Below, piece by piece: positions 37,772 to 48,675 of a stretch of 64,000 bases of DNA. Position 1 is the first letter of the stretch. Every line of letters begins with the position of its first letter. Source of the stretch: Acidovorax sp. FHTAMBA (lineage in GTDB: Bacteria > Pseudomonadota > Gammaproteobacteria > Burkholderiales > Burkholderiaceae_C); contig NZ_CP152407.1 of the NCBI RefSeq assembly GCF_038958875.1, positions 2,797,501 through 2,861,500 on the forward strand. Reading direction: 5' to 3'. The notes below the pieces were generated by a model. That model searched no databases, was not told the DNA's origin, and saw only the letters and a program-made list of their open reading frames with translations. A program made the position numbers and the translations under genes.

Positions 37772-37923
37772 GCCAGGCGCCCGGGCCCGGGGCGCACACA
37801 GCTGTTGTGATCCCTGCGCGGCAGGTGGAGAATGTGTCGGCACACAGGGCCGACCGGCGACATCCCTTGCAATTGCAGCCCTGTAATGCCAGTGCCAATC
37901 CCCACCTTTTCAGGAGTCAAGGC

Positions 37924-38445
37924 ATGTTCTTCCCCCAGTTCTTTTTATCGGCTGCCGCGGTGGCCTTGCTCGCGGGCTGTGCCGCGTATTCCGCCGGGCC
38001 CCGCGCCACAGCCACGCTGGAGCCCACACGGGGCAACACTGCGGCCGGAACGGTCACCTTTGTGCAGGCGGGTGACGTGGTGAAGGTGTCGGGCTCGGTC
38101 AAAGGCCTCAAGCCAGGCGCCGAACACGGCTTTCATGTACACGAAAAAGGCGACTGCTCCAGCGGCGACGGCATGAGCACCGGCGGGCACTTCAACCCGG
38201 GCGGCAAACCCCACGGCAGCCATGGCATGGGCGAGCACCACACGGGCGACCTGCCCAGCCTCAAAGCCGATGCCAACGGCGTGGCTGCGTTCAACTTCGA
38301 ATCTCGCACCATCAGGGTGGGCAGCACGTCCAACGACATCATCGGCAAGGGCCTGATCGTTCACCGCGACCCGGACGACTACAAGACCCAACCCACCGGC
38401 AACGCAGGCCCGCGCCTGGCCTGCGCGGTGATTGCCGCCAGCTGA
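37924..38445 (+). CDS. sodC: Cu/Zn superoxide dismutase lipoprotein
   Basis: Periplasmic SodC, 173 residues. Lipobox LLAGC with Cys19, so it is probably an outer-membrane lipoprotein. Copper ligands lie in HGFHVHEKGDC near 62-72, zinc-loop His in GGHFNPGGKPHG near 80-91 and Asp in GDLPSL. C-terminal GNAGPRLACAVI carries the catalytic Arg and the disulfide Cys. Removes superoxide in the periplasm. Stands alone downstream of uspA. Confidence 0.95.
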   Translation: MFFPQFFLSAAAVALLAGCAAYSAGPRATATLEPTRGNTAAGTVTFVQAGDVVKVSGSVKGLKPGAEHGFHVHEKGDCSSGDGMSTGGHFNPGGKPHGSHGMGEHHTGDLPSLKADANGVAAFNFESRTIRVGSTSNDIIGKGLIVHRDPDDYKTQPTGNAGPRLACAVIAAS

Positions 38446-38461
38446 CCCAGACCCGGCCGCG

Positions 38462-39039
38462 TCAGGAGCGCGCCGCCAGCCTCTGTGCGGCGCGCTCCAG
38501 ATCATGCACGGTGTCCACATCGGTCACCGCGCCCTCGTCTTGCACCTCCACCAGGCGCACCCTGCCCTGCTGCGCCTGCGCGCGCACCAGGCTGGCAGCG
38601 CCCTGCTCGCCTGTCAAAGCCAGAAGGTCCTGAAGGCATTGCGCAGCAAATCCCACGGGATGACCGCGCTCGCCCCGGTACACGGGCATGGCGACGGCGC
38701 AGTCCGGGTCCGCCAATGCGGCGGCAATGGTACGCAGGGTTTCGGGGCGTATCAGCGGCAGGTCGCCCGGCAGCACCAGCCAGCCAGCCGCACCCGCTGT
38801 GGCATGCACGGCCGCTGCTATCGAATCGCCCATGCCCGGGTGCCCGGCATCCTCCAGGTGCCAGGGCAAGCCGCTGGCGCGCACGGCGGCCAGGGTGAGC
38901 TCCAGCACCGTGGTGCCGCCCAGGGGTGCACGCAGCTTATGCACCGTGCCACCTGACGCGGCAAAACGCAGTCCCCGGCCCGATGCCAGCACCAGCACCA
39001 CGGGTTGGGCAGCCGAAGCGGGGTGGATTTCAGCTTCCA

Positions 39040-39040
<1 letters not shown>
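38462..39040 (-). CDS. MobA/MocA-like nucleotidyltransferase for molybdenum cofactor
   Basis: 192 residues. NTP-transferase fold: LVLASGRGLRFAASGG near 17-32 (the usual LAAGxGxR loop with Ser for Ala), LVLPGDLPLIRPETL near 100-114, and PVYRGERGHPVGF. This group cytidylates molybdopterin to make the MCD cofactor for xanthine-oxidase-type enzymes. The start overlaps the stop of the Mo-hydroxylase gene, so it is probably its dedicated cofactor maturase. Confidence 0.88.
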
Positions 39041-41331
<2,291 letters not shown>

Positions 41332-41346
41332 GGTGATCTCCTTCAA

Positions 41347-41808
41347 TCAAGCCAGAGTTTTGGCAGCGTCATGGATGGCCGCGCGGATGCGCACATAGGT
41401 GCCGCAGCGGCACACGTTGCCCGCCATGGCCGCGTCGATGTCGGCGTCGCTGGGCTTCTTCTTGCCTTTGAGCAAGGCGGTGGCGCTCATGATTTGGCCG
41501 CTCTGGCAGTAGCCGCATTGCGCTACGTCGTGTTTCACCCAGGCGGCGTGCACGGCCTTGCCCACCTTGTCGCTGGCCGTGACGGCCTCGATGGTGGTGA
41601 TCTTCTGGCCCGCAGCCGCCGAGATGGGCGTGATGCACGAGCGCACCGGCGCGCCGTTCAGGTGCACGGTGCAGGCCCCGCACAAGGCCTGGCCGCAGCC
41701 AAACTTGGTGCCGGTCATGCCCAGCGTATCGCGCAGGGCCCAGAGGATGGGGGTGGATTCATCGGCATCCACAGTCGTGTCTTTGCCATTGATGTTGAGG
41801 GTAGGCAT
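41347..41808 (-). CDS. 2Fe-2S subunit of molybdenum hydroxylase (IorA/CoxS type)
   Basis: 153 residues with two 2Fe-2S domains. Plant-ferredoxin-type cluster Cys in FGCGQALCGACTVHLNG near 39-55 and the helical-domain cluster in QCGYCQSGQIM and NVCRCGTYVRIRAAI. Passes electrons from the Mo centre. The ATG of MPTLNINGK has GGAGAA upstream. 15 bp separate it from the large subunit, and the TetR gene is upstream on the same strand. Confidence 0.95.
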   Translation of the reverse strand: MPTLNINGKDTTVDADESTPILWALRDTLGMTGTKFGCGQALCGACTVHLNGAPVRSCITPISAAAGQKITTIEAVTASDKVGKAVHAAWVKHDVAQCGYCQSGQIMSATALLKGKKKPSDADIDAAMAGNVCRCGTYVRIRAAIHDAAKTLA

Positions 41809-41993
41809 CGTGGGGTTCTCCGTGGGAAGGGTGTTGTTGTGTCTGGAGGCAGGCGAACAGAGGGGGCGGGGGATGGCGCTAGCGGCGCCATCGGCCATGA
41901 AAAGGTTGGAGCGTGGTGCGTGGCATTTTTAAGAGAATATAAATTCGATTAAAAAATCAGTCCAGGGCGGCAAAACGCATTGCTATCTCCCGC

Positions 41994-42566
41994 TCAGGCC
42001 TTCAAGGCGTCCCAGCACAGCCCAAAAGCCATCTGGTGCACGGCCTCTTCGTCGGGCAGCACCTTGGTGCGGATCAGGTTGCCCGTCTCGCGCACCGAGC
42101 CCACCAGGCTGGCCGTGAGCAGCGGTATCGGCACGGCCTTCAAGATCTCTTGCTGCTGGCCTTCTTCCATCAACGCAAAAAAACCGGCCATCAGGCGGGT
42201 CGAGAATTCGCGGTTGCCCTCGGTGAACCAGGGCGAGTTGTAGTACTGCTCCTGGAACACCACCTCGGCATACTGGTCCAGCCGGTGGCGCAGCAGGTTG
42301 CCCCAGGCGCGCCGCACGCGTGCGCGGTACGGCATGCCGGGCACGATGCCGTCCATGATGCGGGCGGCAGTGACCGTCTTGGCATCCTGGTAGAGCTGGC
42401 TGATGAGTTCATCCTTGGACGGGTAATACACATACAGCGTGCTGGTGGCAACACCCGCCGCGCGGGCAATGTCGGCCAGGGTCAGGCCGCTCAGGCCCGT
42501 CTGGGCCACCAGCTCGAAGGTGGCCTGGGCAATGGCACGCTGTTTTTCGTCGTCTTTGGGTTTCAT
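41994..42566 (-). CDS. TetR family transcriptional regulator
   Basis: 190 residues. N-terminal HTH (about 10-55): LADIARAAGVATSTLYVYYP. C-terminal ligand domain with TetR_C-like helices (RLMAGFFALMEEGQQQEIL). It precedes the Mo-hydroxylase genes in the same direction, 185 bp upstream, with an AT-rich patch at 41935-41955 that probably holds their promoter. Likely regulator of those genes; ligand unknown. Confidence 0.92.
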   Translation of the reverse strand: MKPKDDEKQRAIAQATFELVAQTGLSGLTLADIARAAGVATSTLYVYYPSKDELISQLYQDAKTVTAARIMDGIVPGMPYRARVRRAWGNLLRHRLDQYAEVVFQEQYYNSPWFTEGNREFSTRLMAGFFALMEEGQQQEILKAVPIPLLTASLVGSVRETGNLIRTKVLPDEEAVHQMAFGLCWDALKA

Positions 42567-42715
42567 CGATTCGGCAATATAAGCGAATAATTATTCGGCA
42601 ACAACCGGGGCCATGCAAGACCCCACGTTACCCAGATCCCGCCCGCCCGTCACCCCGTTTGCAGCGTGCCCGCCGTTGCTGGCAACCACCCTGCCCCCGC
42701 ATGCACAATCGGCCC

Positions 42716-43354
42716 ATGACCACCTCCATCGCCGACCTTCGCAAGAGCTACGAGCGCGCAGAACTCAACGAAGATGCCTCGCACGCCGCCCCCCTTCAGC
42801 AGTTTGACCAGTGGCTCAAGGAAGCCATCAGCGCCCAGGTGCCCGAGCCCAACGCCATGACCGTGGCCACCGTGGGCAGCGACCTGCGCCCCAGCACCCG
42901 GGTGGTGCTGATCAAGGGCTATGACGAGCGCGGTATCGTCTGGTTTACCAACTACGACAGCCGCAAGGGCCGCCAGATTGCCGGCAACCCCTATGCGGCG
43001 CTGCAGTTCCACTGGGTGGAGCTCGAACGCGTGGTGCGCATCGAGGGCGTGGTGGAAAAGGTGAGCAATGTAGAAAGCGACGAATACTTCCACAGCCGCC
43101 CGCTCGATTCGCGCATCGGCGCCTGGGCCAGCCCGCAAAGCCAGGTCATCTCTGGCCGCGGCGTGCTGGTGGCCAATGCGGCCAAGTACGGTGCGCAGTT
43201 TTTGCTGAAGCCTCCCCGCCCGCCACACTGGGGTGGGTACCGGCTCAAGCCCGATCAATGGGAGTTCTGGCAGGGCCGCAAGAGCCGTCTGCATGACCGC
43301 CTGCGCTATCGGCTGGAGGACGGCAACTGGCTGCGGGAGCGGTTGGCGCCCTGA
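42716..43354 (+). CDS. pdxH: Pyridoxine/pyridoxamine 5'-phosphate oxidase
   Basis: FMN enzyme making pyridoxal 5'-phosphate. 212 residues, normal length. Family features: MTVATVGSDLRPSTRVVLIKG near 43-63 (FMN contacts), FTNYDSRKGRQI near 74-85, and the C-terminal WEFWQGRKSRLHDR signature. The start MTTSIADLRKSYER matches the family; the longer frame is rejected. Divergent from the TetR gene. Confidence 0.96.
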   Translation: MTTSIADLRKSYERAELNEDASHAAPLQQFDQWLKEAISAQVPEPNAMTVATVGSDLRPSTRVVLIKGYDERGIVWFTNYDSRKGRQIAGNPYAALQFHWVELERVVRIEGVVEKVSNVESDEYFHSRPLDSRIGAWASPQSQVISGRGVLVANAAKYGAQFLLKPPRPPHWGGYRLKPDQWEFWQGRKSRLHDRLRYRLEDGNWLRERLAP

Positions 43355-43414
43355 GCCAAGGTTCTGCGCCAGCGCAGCTTCAGCCGTGGCGCCGGGCAGC
43401 GGTGAACAACCGCC

Positions 43415-44368
43415 CTACACCACCCAGCGCGTCACCGCCAGAATCACCAGGGGCATGGTCATCAATGCCAGCGCGGTAGACACCGCCACACTGGCCGTCA
43501 CCTCATCCTCGGCCACCGCATAACGCTGTGCAAACAGGAACACGTTGGCCCCCACGGGCAGCGATGCCGCGACGATCATCACCGCCAGCGGCATGCCCGA
43601 CAGGCCCAGCGCCCAGCCCAGGGTGGCCAGCACGATGGGGTGCACCACACACTTGACCAGCGCAATGCGCAGGGCGGACTTGAAATGGTGGCCCACCTTG
43701 GTAAAGGCGAGCGTCACCCCCACCAGCAGCAGCGCAATCGGCCCCAGTGCCTGCCCCAGCAGCAGCAGGGGTTTGTCCACCACCTGCGGCACCACCAGCC
43801 CGGTCTGCGCGAACAGCAGCCCGGCAATGATGGGCAGCGGCACCGGGTGCACGATACCGTTGCGCACGGCCTGCAGCACCGTGCGCCACATGGGCTGCTG
43901 CACCCCGCCTGAGCGCCCGGCGTGTTCACGCGCAGCCGCCAGCTCGAAAACGACGGTGGCAGCGGTCAGCAGGATGAGCGAGTGCACGGAGATCAACGTG
44001 AACAGCGTCACCAGCCCCGCATCACCGAACACCAGGCCCACCAGTGGTACGCCGATCATCAGCGTGTTGCTGAAGGTATTGGCCAGCGCCCGCGCCGCGC
44101 CCAGGCTGCTAAAGCCCAGCACCGCCAGCGTGGCCGCATACACCACGCCAAACGCCACAAAGTAAATGCCCACCGGGCCGAAGTTGAGGTCTTCGATGTG
44201 CACCGTGCTCATGGTGCGAAACAGCAGCGCAGGCGTGAGCACCATGAACACGAGGTTGGCCAGGTCCTTCACCGCTGGGGCCCGAATCCAGCCGCGCCGC
44301 CCCACGTAGAAGCCGATGGCGATGAACAGGATCACGGGGATCAGTGAGGTGAAGACGGGCGAGTTCAA
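43415..44368 (-). CDS. AEC family carrier (auxin efflux carrier-like)
   Basis: 317 residues from a TTG start, with ten predicted membrane helices in two five-helix halves. N-terminal SLIPVILFIAIGFYVGRRGW, NTLMIGVPLVGLVFGD near 110-125, and LPVGANVFLFAQRYAV near 272-287 are typical of MdcF/YfdV-type carriers for malonate or other organic acids. No ATG is available at the right place; TTG at 44366-44368 fits family length, and the frame also continues upstream. Start therefore uncertain. Convergent with pdxH. Confidence 0.86.
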   Translation of the reverse strand: MNSPVFTSLIPVILFIAIGFYVGRRGWIRAPAVKDLANLVFMVLTPALLFRTMSTVHIEDLNFGPVGIYFVAFGVVYAATLAVLGFSSLGAARALANTFSNTLMIGVPLVGLVFGDAGLVTLFTLISVHSLILLTAATVVFELAAAREHAGRSGGVQQPMWRTVLQAVRNGIVHPVPLPIIAGLLFAQTGLVVPQVVDKPLLLLGQALGPIALLLVGVTLAFTKVGHHFKSALRIALVKCVVHPIVLATLGWALGLSGMPLAVMIVAASLPVGANVFLFAQRYAVAEDEVTASVAVSTALALMTMPLVILAVTRWVV

Positions 44369-44791
44369 GGTGAATAGGCAATCTGGCGAGGGAAGGTGCC
44401 TATTGTGGCTCTTCGTCAAGTACAGCGTGCGCAGACAGCTATACAAGTGATAGCTCAAAGCAACGCCAACCCCGCGCGGTCAACGTGCGATCAAACGGCT
44501 GCTACCCCGCCGTTGATAAAGCATCAGGTTATCTTGTGAAACCAAATAACGCGATGTTCATTTATTTTCCGACGAGTTACGGGCAAAAAGTAGCATCGCT
44601 ACAGGGATAAAAGTTCTTCTTAATGCTGTAACGCTTTGCTGTTTCCGTTCAGACCGAGAAACAGGTGCTTGCACAAATGAAGGTATGGGCCTTCAAGAAT
44701 GACTGTCCCATGTGCGTGCCATGGTGCCTGGTGGTCTGGACGTGCATGGGATTTCACAATTATTTCTATTTATCACCGAGGAGAAAACAGC
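44369..44791. other. 423-bp AT-richer intergenic region before the beta-helix lipoprotein gene
   Basis: No supported gene. GC content drops compared with flanking genes (for example aaataacgcgatgttcattt near 44543). Several promoter-like patches exist but no -10/-35 pair stands out. The last 20 bases hold a GAGGAG ribosome site. It marks the left edge of an atypical segment that continues through the following gene. Confidence 0.5.
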
Positions 44792-47191
44792 ATGAGAATA
44801 TTATTCGGAATCGCTGCCGCGATGCTGATATCAGCGTGTGGTGGTGGTTCAGACTCGATGGAATCCGCTGCCAAATCCGGGCAGCAAACCGCAGCAGTTT
44901 CTGGAAATCCAAAAACTCTTGGCGTTGGCACTACTGGCAACACTTACTTTATTCGTGCGGACGGAGGCAGTGCCGCACAGTGCAATGGCAAGGCAGATCT
45001 GCCCTACCCGGGCAGTGGGTCGCTGCAAAACTGCGCGTGGCAGTCACCGCATGACGCCCTGCCAACGACCGACAAGCCCCGCATCGCCGGTGGCGACACG
45101 CTGATCATAGGCGCAGGTGAATACCAGGTCGGCTGGGGCGCTCCCGGGGCAGAAGACGGTGGGCGTTGCGGTAAGAGCTGGAGATACGGCTGTCATCTCG
45201 CCGCCATACCCAGTGGCCCCAGCCCAGAGCAGCCAACCCGCATTCTGGGTAAAGGGCACGACGGTGTTTGCAACGCTCCGCCCAAACTCTGGGGGAATGA
45301 ACGCGTACCGGCAGTGCTGAACATGGCCGACAGCTCCAATGTGGAGATTGCGTGTCTGGAAATTACGGACAAGAGTATTTGCGTAGGCAACCACGCCAGT
45401 GATGCTCTGCGCTGCGTAAGGGGTGACGCGGCAGTATATGGCGCCTATGCCGATGCGGGGATTCGCGCATATCGTTCCAACAACGTGAAACTCAGGGATC
45501 TGAATATCCACGGGCTCGCATACCATGGTATTCAAGCAGGAGGCATCTCCAATTGGACGGTAGAACGCGTTCGCCTTCTGCGCAACGGATATGCTGGCTG
45601 GGATGGTGATATGGCCGGAATCCCCAAGGTCGAAACCAGTTCCAACAGCGGCGAGCTCACTTTCCGGAATGTCGAAATTGCTTGGAATGGTTGCGCTGAA
45701 GACCCCAACACGGGCGAAGCGAAGGGTTGCTACGCACAAAAGAACGGTGGTTATGGCGACGGGATTGGCACCGCTTTGACCGGCGGCAAATGGCTGTTTG
45801 AGGATGTCTCCATCCATCACAACACTTCTGACGGCTTGGACATGCTGTACCTGGATGGCAAGGCTGACACCAGCATTACCCTCAACCGCGTTCATGCGTA
45901 TTCCAATGCCGGCAATCAAGTGAAGGTCGCCGGGAACGCAACCGTTCGCAATTCCGTACTCGTTGGAGACTGCGGATACTTCTACAGGGAAGGTCAGAAG
46001 TATCCCTACCTGGGTAGCGGCGACCACTGCCGAGCTGGTGGTACCGCCCTGTCGCTGGCTCTACTGACGAACAATCAAGTGGATGTAACGCACAACACCA
46101 TCACGGGCGAGGGTGACATCCTGATTTTCCACGGCGCAAAAACAGACCGCGCAGGTGTCCCCATGGATGACACCGGCGCGAAGCTGCTGATCCGCAACAA
46201 TATCTTGAGAGGTCAAAAAGACTTTACGGGGTACGGGGACGAACTGGTGGCTGGGCACTATTGGGAAAACACCAAGGCCAGCACCACGTATGCAGGCAAT
46301 ATCTTTTTCAACGTCAAGAGCAACCAGTGCCCGGCTGGAAGCATTTGTGCCGACCCTCTGCTCACGGTGTCCGAGATGCGCGGTTTTGATCCACGCCTGA
46401 AGCCCGGCAGCCCGGCGCACGACAAGGTCGCTCCGATTGTGGGCATCAACACGGACTTCTTCAATCGCAAGCGCGTCTATGGCCCGGCAGCAGATATAGG
46501 CGCCGTTGAAACCCAGCCGGTCACGGACACGCCTGTCTGCACCCGGGCTCAACCGACGATGGATCTGCGCCAACCCACATCGCCGATCGTGCCGGGGGCT
46601 TCGGTAACCTTGACCGTTACGTTGAAAAACAACGATATCGCAGCGTGCGGCCCGACAAACTTCCAGCTCGCCCACACCGCACCCCAGGGCTGGTCAGGAG
46701 AATTGAGTGCCGGTGCGCTGAGTTTGGCGCCTGGCGCTCAGGCGACGGCGTCGCTGACAATGAAAAGCCCGACGACCGCATCGGGGGTTTACAACATCCC
46801 TGTGCGCAGTACCAGCCAGCAGGGTGCCGTCCACACCGCCGACGCTACCGGCGTCGTTCAGGTGCGTCCTTCAGACAACTCTGGGGGTGTGCTGAGTGGC
46901 GGGGTGGTTACAGACAAGGTGGTCTACAGACTGGGCGAGACCATCAAAATCGGCGCTGCCGTCAAACTCAATGGACGGCCCCAGCGCGGTGCGACGGTGG
47001 ACTTGTCTATCGAAGGGCCCAACGGTCTGCGTTGGACTACGCGCACAACCACTGATGAAAACGGCATGGGATGGGCTAGCTACCAGCCGCCGTCCACCAG
47101 CCAGGCACTGGGGCACTACTACATCTACGTAAAAGGGTCCTATCTCAACGCTACCACCTTCACCAATCGCAATCGGTTCGACGTGAAGTAA
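44792..47191 (+). CDS. Secreted lipoprotein with right-handed beta-helix and two Ig-like domains
   Basis: 799 residues. Lipoprotein signal peptide with LISAC, Cys16. Right-handed parallel beta-helix region about 140-560 (SNVEIACLEITD, NNVKLRDLNIHGLAYHGIQA, LTFRNVEIAWNGC, TLNRVHAYSNAGNQVKV), as in polysaccharide lyases and other PbH1 proteins. NEW3-like Ig domain about 575-690 (VTLTVTLKNNDIAACGPTNF) and a C-terminal Ig-like domain about 705-799 (DKVVYRLGETIKIG). GAGGAG precedes the ATG. Codon use is less GC-biased than in the neighbours, suggesting acquisition. Could bind or cleave a polysaccharide; no lyase active site could be assigned. Confidence 0.85.
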   Translation: MRILFGIAAAMLISACGGGSDSMESAAKSGQQTAAVSGNPKTLGVGTTGNTYFIRADGGSAAQCNGKADLPYPGSGSLQNCAWQSPHDALPTTDKPRIAGGDTLIIGAGEYQVGWGAPGAEDGGRCGKSWRYGCHLAAIPSGPSPEQPTRILGKGHDGVCNAPPKLWGNERVPAVLNMADSSNVEIACLEITDKSICVGNHASDALRCVRGDAAVYGAYADAGIRAYRSNNVKLRDLNIHGLAYHGIQAGGISNWTVERVRLLRNGYAGWDGDMAGIPKVETSSNSGELTFRNVEIAWNGCAEDPNTGEAKGCYAQKNGGYGDGIGTALTGGKWLFEDVSIHHNTSDGLDMLYLDGKADTSITLNRVHAYSNAGNQVKVAGNATVRNSVLVGDCGYFYREGQKYPYLGSGDHCRAGGTALSLALLTNNQVDVTHNTITGEGDILIFHGAKTDRAGVPMDDTGAKLLIRNNILRGQKDFTGYGDELVAGHYWENTKASTTYAGNIFFNVKSNQCPAGSICADPLLTVSEMRGFDPRLKPGSPAHDKVAPIVGINTDFFNRKRVYGPAADIGAVETQPVTDTPVCTRAQPTMDLRQPTSPIVPGASVTLTVTLKNNDIAACGPTNFQLAHTAPQGWSGELSAGALSLAPGAQATASLTMKSPTTASGVYNIPVRSTSQQGAVHTADATGVVQVRPSDNSGGVLSGGVVTDKVVYRLGETIKIGAAVKLNGRPQRGATVDLSIEGPNGLRWTTRTTTDENGMGWASYQPPSTSQALGHYYIYVKGSYLNATTFTNRNRFDVK

Positions 47192-47212
47192 TCGGCTACA
47201 GACGTTGCCGTT

Positions 47213-47236
47213 GCATGCGGCCCTGAAGCCGCATGC
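47213..47236. other. Hairpin after the beta-helix gene
   Basis: Perfect 9-bp stem gcatgcggc / gccgcatgc with a 6-base loop, no T run. May stabilise the 3' end of the transcript. Confidence 0.5.
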
Positions 47237-47241
47237 AGCCG

Positions 47242-47287
47242 ACACCCCGCAACTACGGCCATCAGCCAAAAATGCGGGGTGTTTTTT
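47242..47287 (+). terminator. Rho-independent terminator after the beta-helix gene
   Basis: Perfect 10-bp stem acaccccgca / tgcggggtgt with a 21-base loop, then TTTTTT. Confidence 0.85.
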
Positions 47288-47365
47288 CATTGAAGCGGCT
47301 CAAACCCCCACCCCATCGAGGAACCGCGCGTATCCGCGACGTAACAGCGTTGCAACGATGTCATG

Positions 47366-48247
47366 TCACCCTGGGCACGGCCCCAGCCACACGCCGCTGC
47401 GCAGGCGCTCCGGCGGGTGCGGCGACCACACCTGGCCGCTGGCCTCCCAGGTGTCCATCTGCACACTCAGGCCGGCAAACACGCCATAGCCCTCGCCCGC
47501 CTGGATGTCTTCGCCCGCACTCAGGCTTTCGCCGGCCTTGATCGATCCGTGGGCGTGGATGCACGCACCCGCCTTGATGCCCCAGCCGGCTTCAAGGTGC
47601 TGCACGCCGGTGATGGCGCCCGCCACCACGATCCCCTGCCCCACCCGCAGGCTGTGCTGCGCGCCGGTCAGGTGGCCGCCTACGCGCAGGCCCTTGTCGC
47701 AGTCCACCGGCCCGTTCACGATCAGGTCCTGGCCCACAAAAGCACCGCCCTTGAGCGACAGCCTGCCTTGGCACACCACGTCCCACCCGGCGCGCAGGTC
47801 GCCCGCAGTGGTGATGTCGCCCTGCACATCCACCCCCCAGTCCGCCCGCACATCGCCACCCGCCTGCAGCTGCCCTTCGCTCACGATGATGCTGCCCGCC
47901 ACACGGATATCCTCCCCGGCCACCACCCGCCCAGCCCGCAGCCCACCGCCCGCACGGATGGAGCGGCCGGCATGGATCACCGTGGCCACGTCGATGGAGC
48001 CGCGCACCTCCACCGTACCGGCAAACACCACGGCCTCGGCCTCCAGCGCGTCCAGCACCAGCACCAGCACCGCATTCGTCGGCCCGAACTGGCCCAGCAG
48101 CCAGCAGGCATCGTCCACGCGGCCGGCCTGGACCAGCGTGTCCAGCGCATCCTGGTAGCCGCTGCCGTCTTCCACATGGCGGCTGAACCAGCGGAACCCG
48201 TCGGCGCACGGGCTCTTGGCCCGCAAGAACTTTTTGGTGAATTCCAT
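47366..48247 (-). CDS. Glycine-rich beta-solenoid repeat protein of unknown function
   Basis: 293 residues. Residues 1-60 form a small helical domain (SPCADGFRWFSRHVEDGSGY, then a DACWLLGQFG stretch). From about 70 to 260 there is a regular hexapeptide-like pattern alternating a hydrophobic pair with AG or GG (HAGRSIRAGGGLRAGRVVAG; EDIQAGEGYGVFAG), which should fold as a left- or right-handed beta-solenoid similar to bactofilin-like or polymer-forming proteins. No signal peptide or membrane segment. I do not recognise a function. The ATG start is clear. Stands alone, upstream region 48248-48675 is non-coding. Confidence 0.75.
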   Translation of the reverse strand: MEFTKKFLRAKSPCADGFRWFSRHVEDGSGYQDALDTLVQAGRVDDACWLLGQFGPTNAVLVLVLDALEAEAVVFAGTVEVRGSIDVATVIHAGRSIRAGGGLRAGRVVAGEDIRVAGSIIVSEGQLQAGGDVRADWGVDVQGDITTAGDLRAGWDVVCQGRLSLKGGAFVGQDLIVNGPVDCDKGLRVGGHLTGAQHSLRVGQGIVVAGAITGVQHLEAGWGIKAGACIHAHGSIKAGESLSAGEDIQAGEGYGVFAGLSVQMDTWEASGQVWSPHPPERLRSGVWLGPCPG

Positions 48248-48675
48248 GGCCGCTCACTCCTGGCGCGGGTGCGCAGACGGTGGATGAACGGGATGGGACC
48301 CGATGGGTGTGGACCCCTGGGGTTCAATGGTGTGCATGGGGCATCTCCTGGGTGGAGCGGCCCGGCCACGCGGATTGAATGGACGCGAACGATCGAACGG
48401 TCCATCAACCCATTGCGGAGGATTCCATCCGCCGGCCGGTCGCCATCGCGCTGAGCGAGTTGCCCGGCGATGGATGGTTTGCGCAAATGAGGGGAAAAAG
48501 GTTTATCGCCGGGCGGAGGAATGTGCGACCGGCTTGTACAAACGCCAGATCTCACGCACCGCATTCCTTCCGGCAAAGGCCAGACACAGGCTGCCGCTCA
48601 GCGGGCCTGTATCGTGGAGCGTGGTGGATGGAAACAACATGAAATCTGGAAGTCCCTGACTGCCGCGTAGATAAC
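48248..48675. other. 428-bp stretch without a supported gene
   Basis: Several short frames exist. One minus-strand frame over about 48503-48640 reads protein-like (LCLAFAGRNAVREIWRLYK) but has no start or ribosome site of its own and could be a gene remnant. No repeat, tRNA or terminator seen. Confidence 0.4.
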
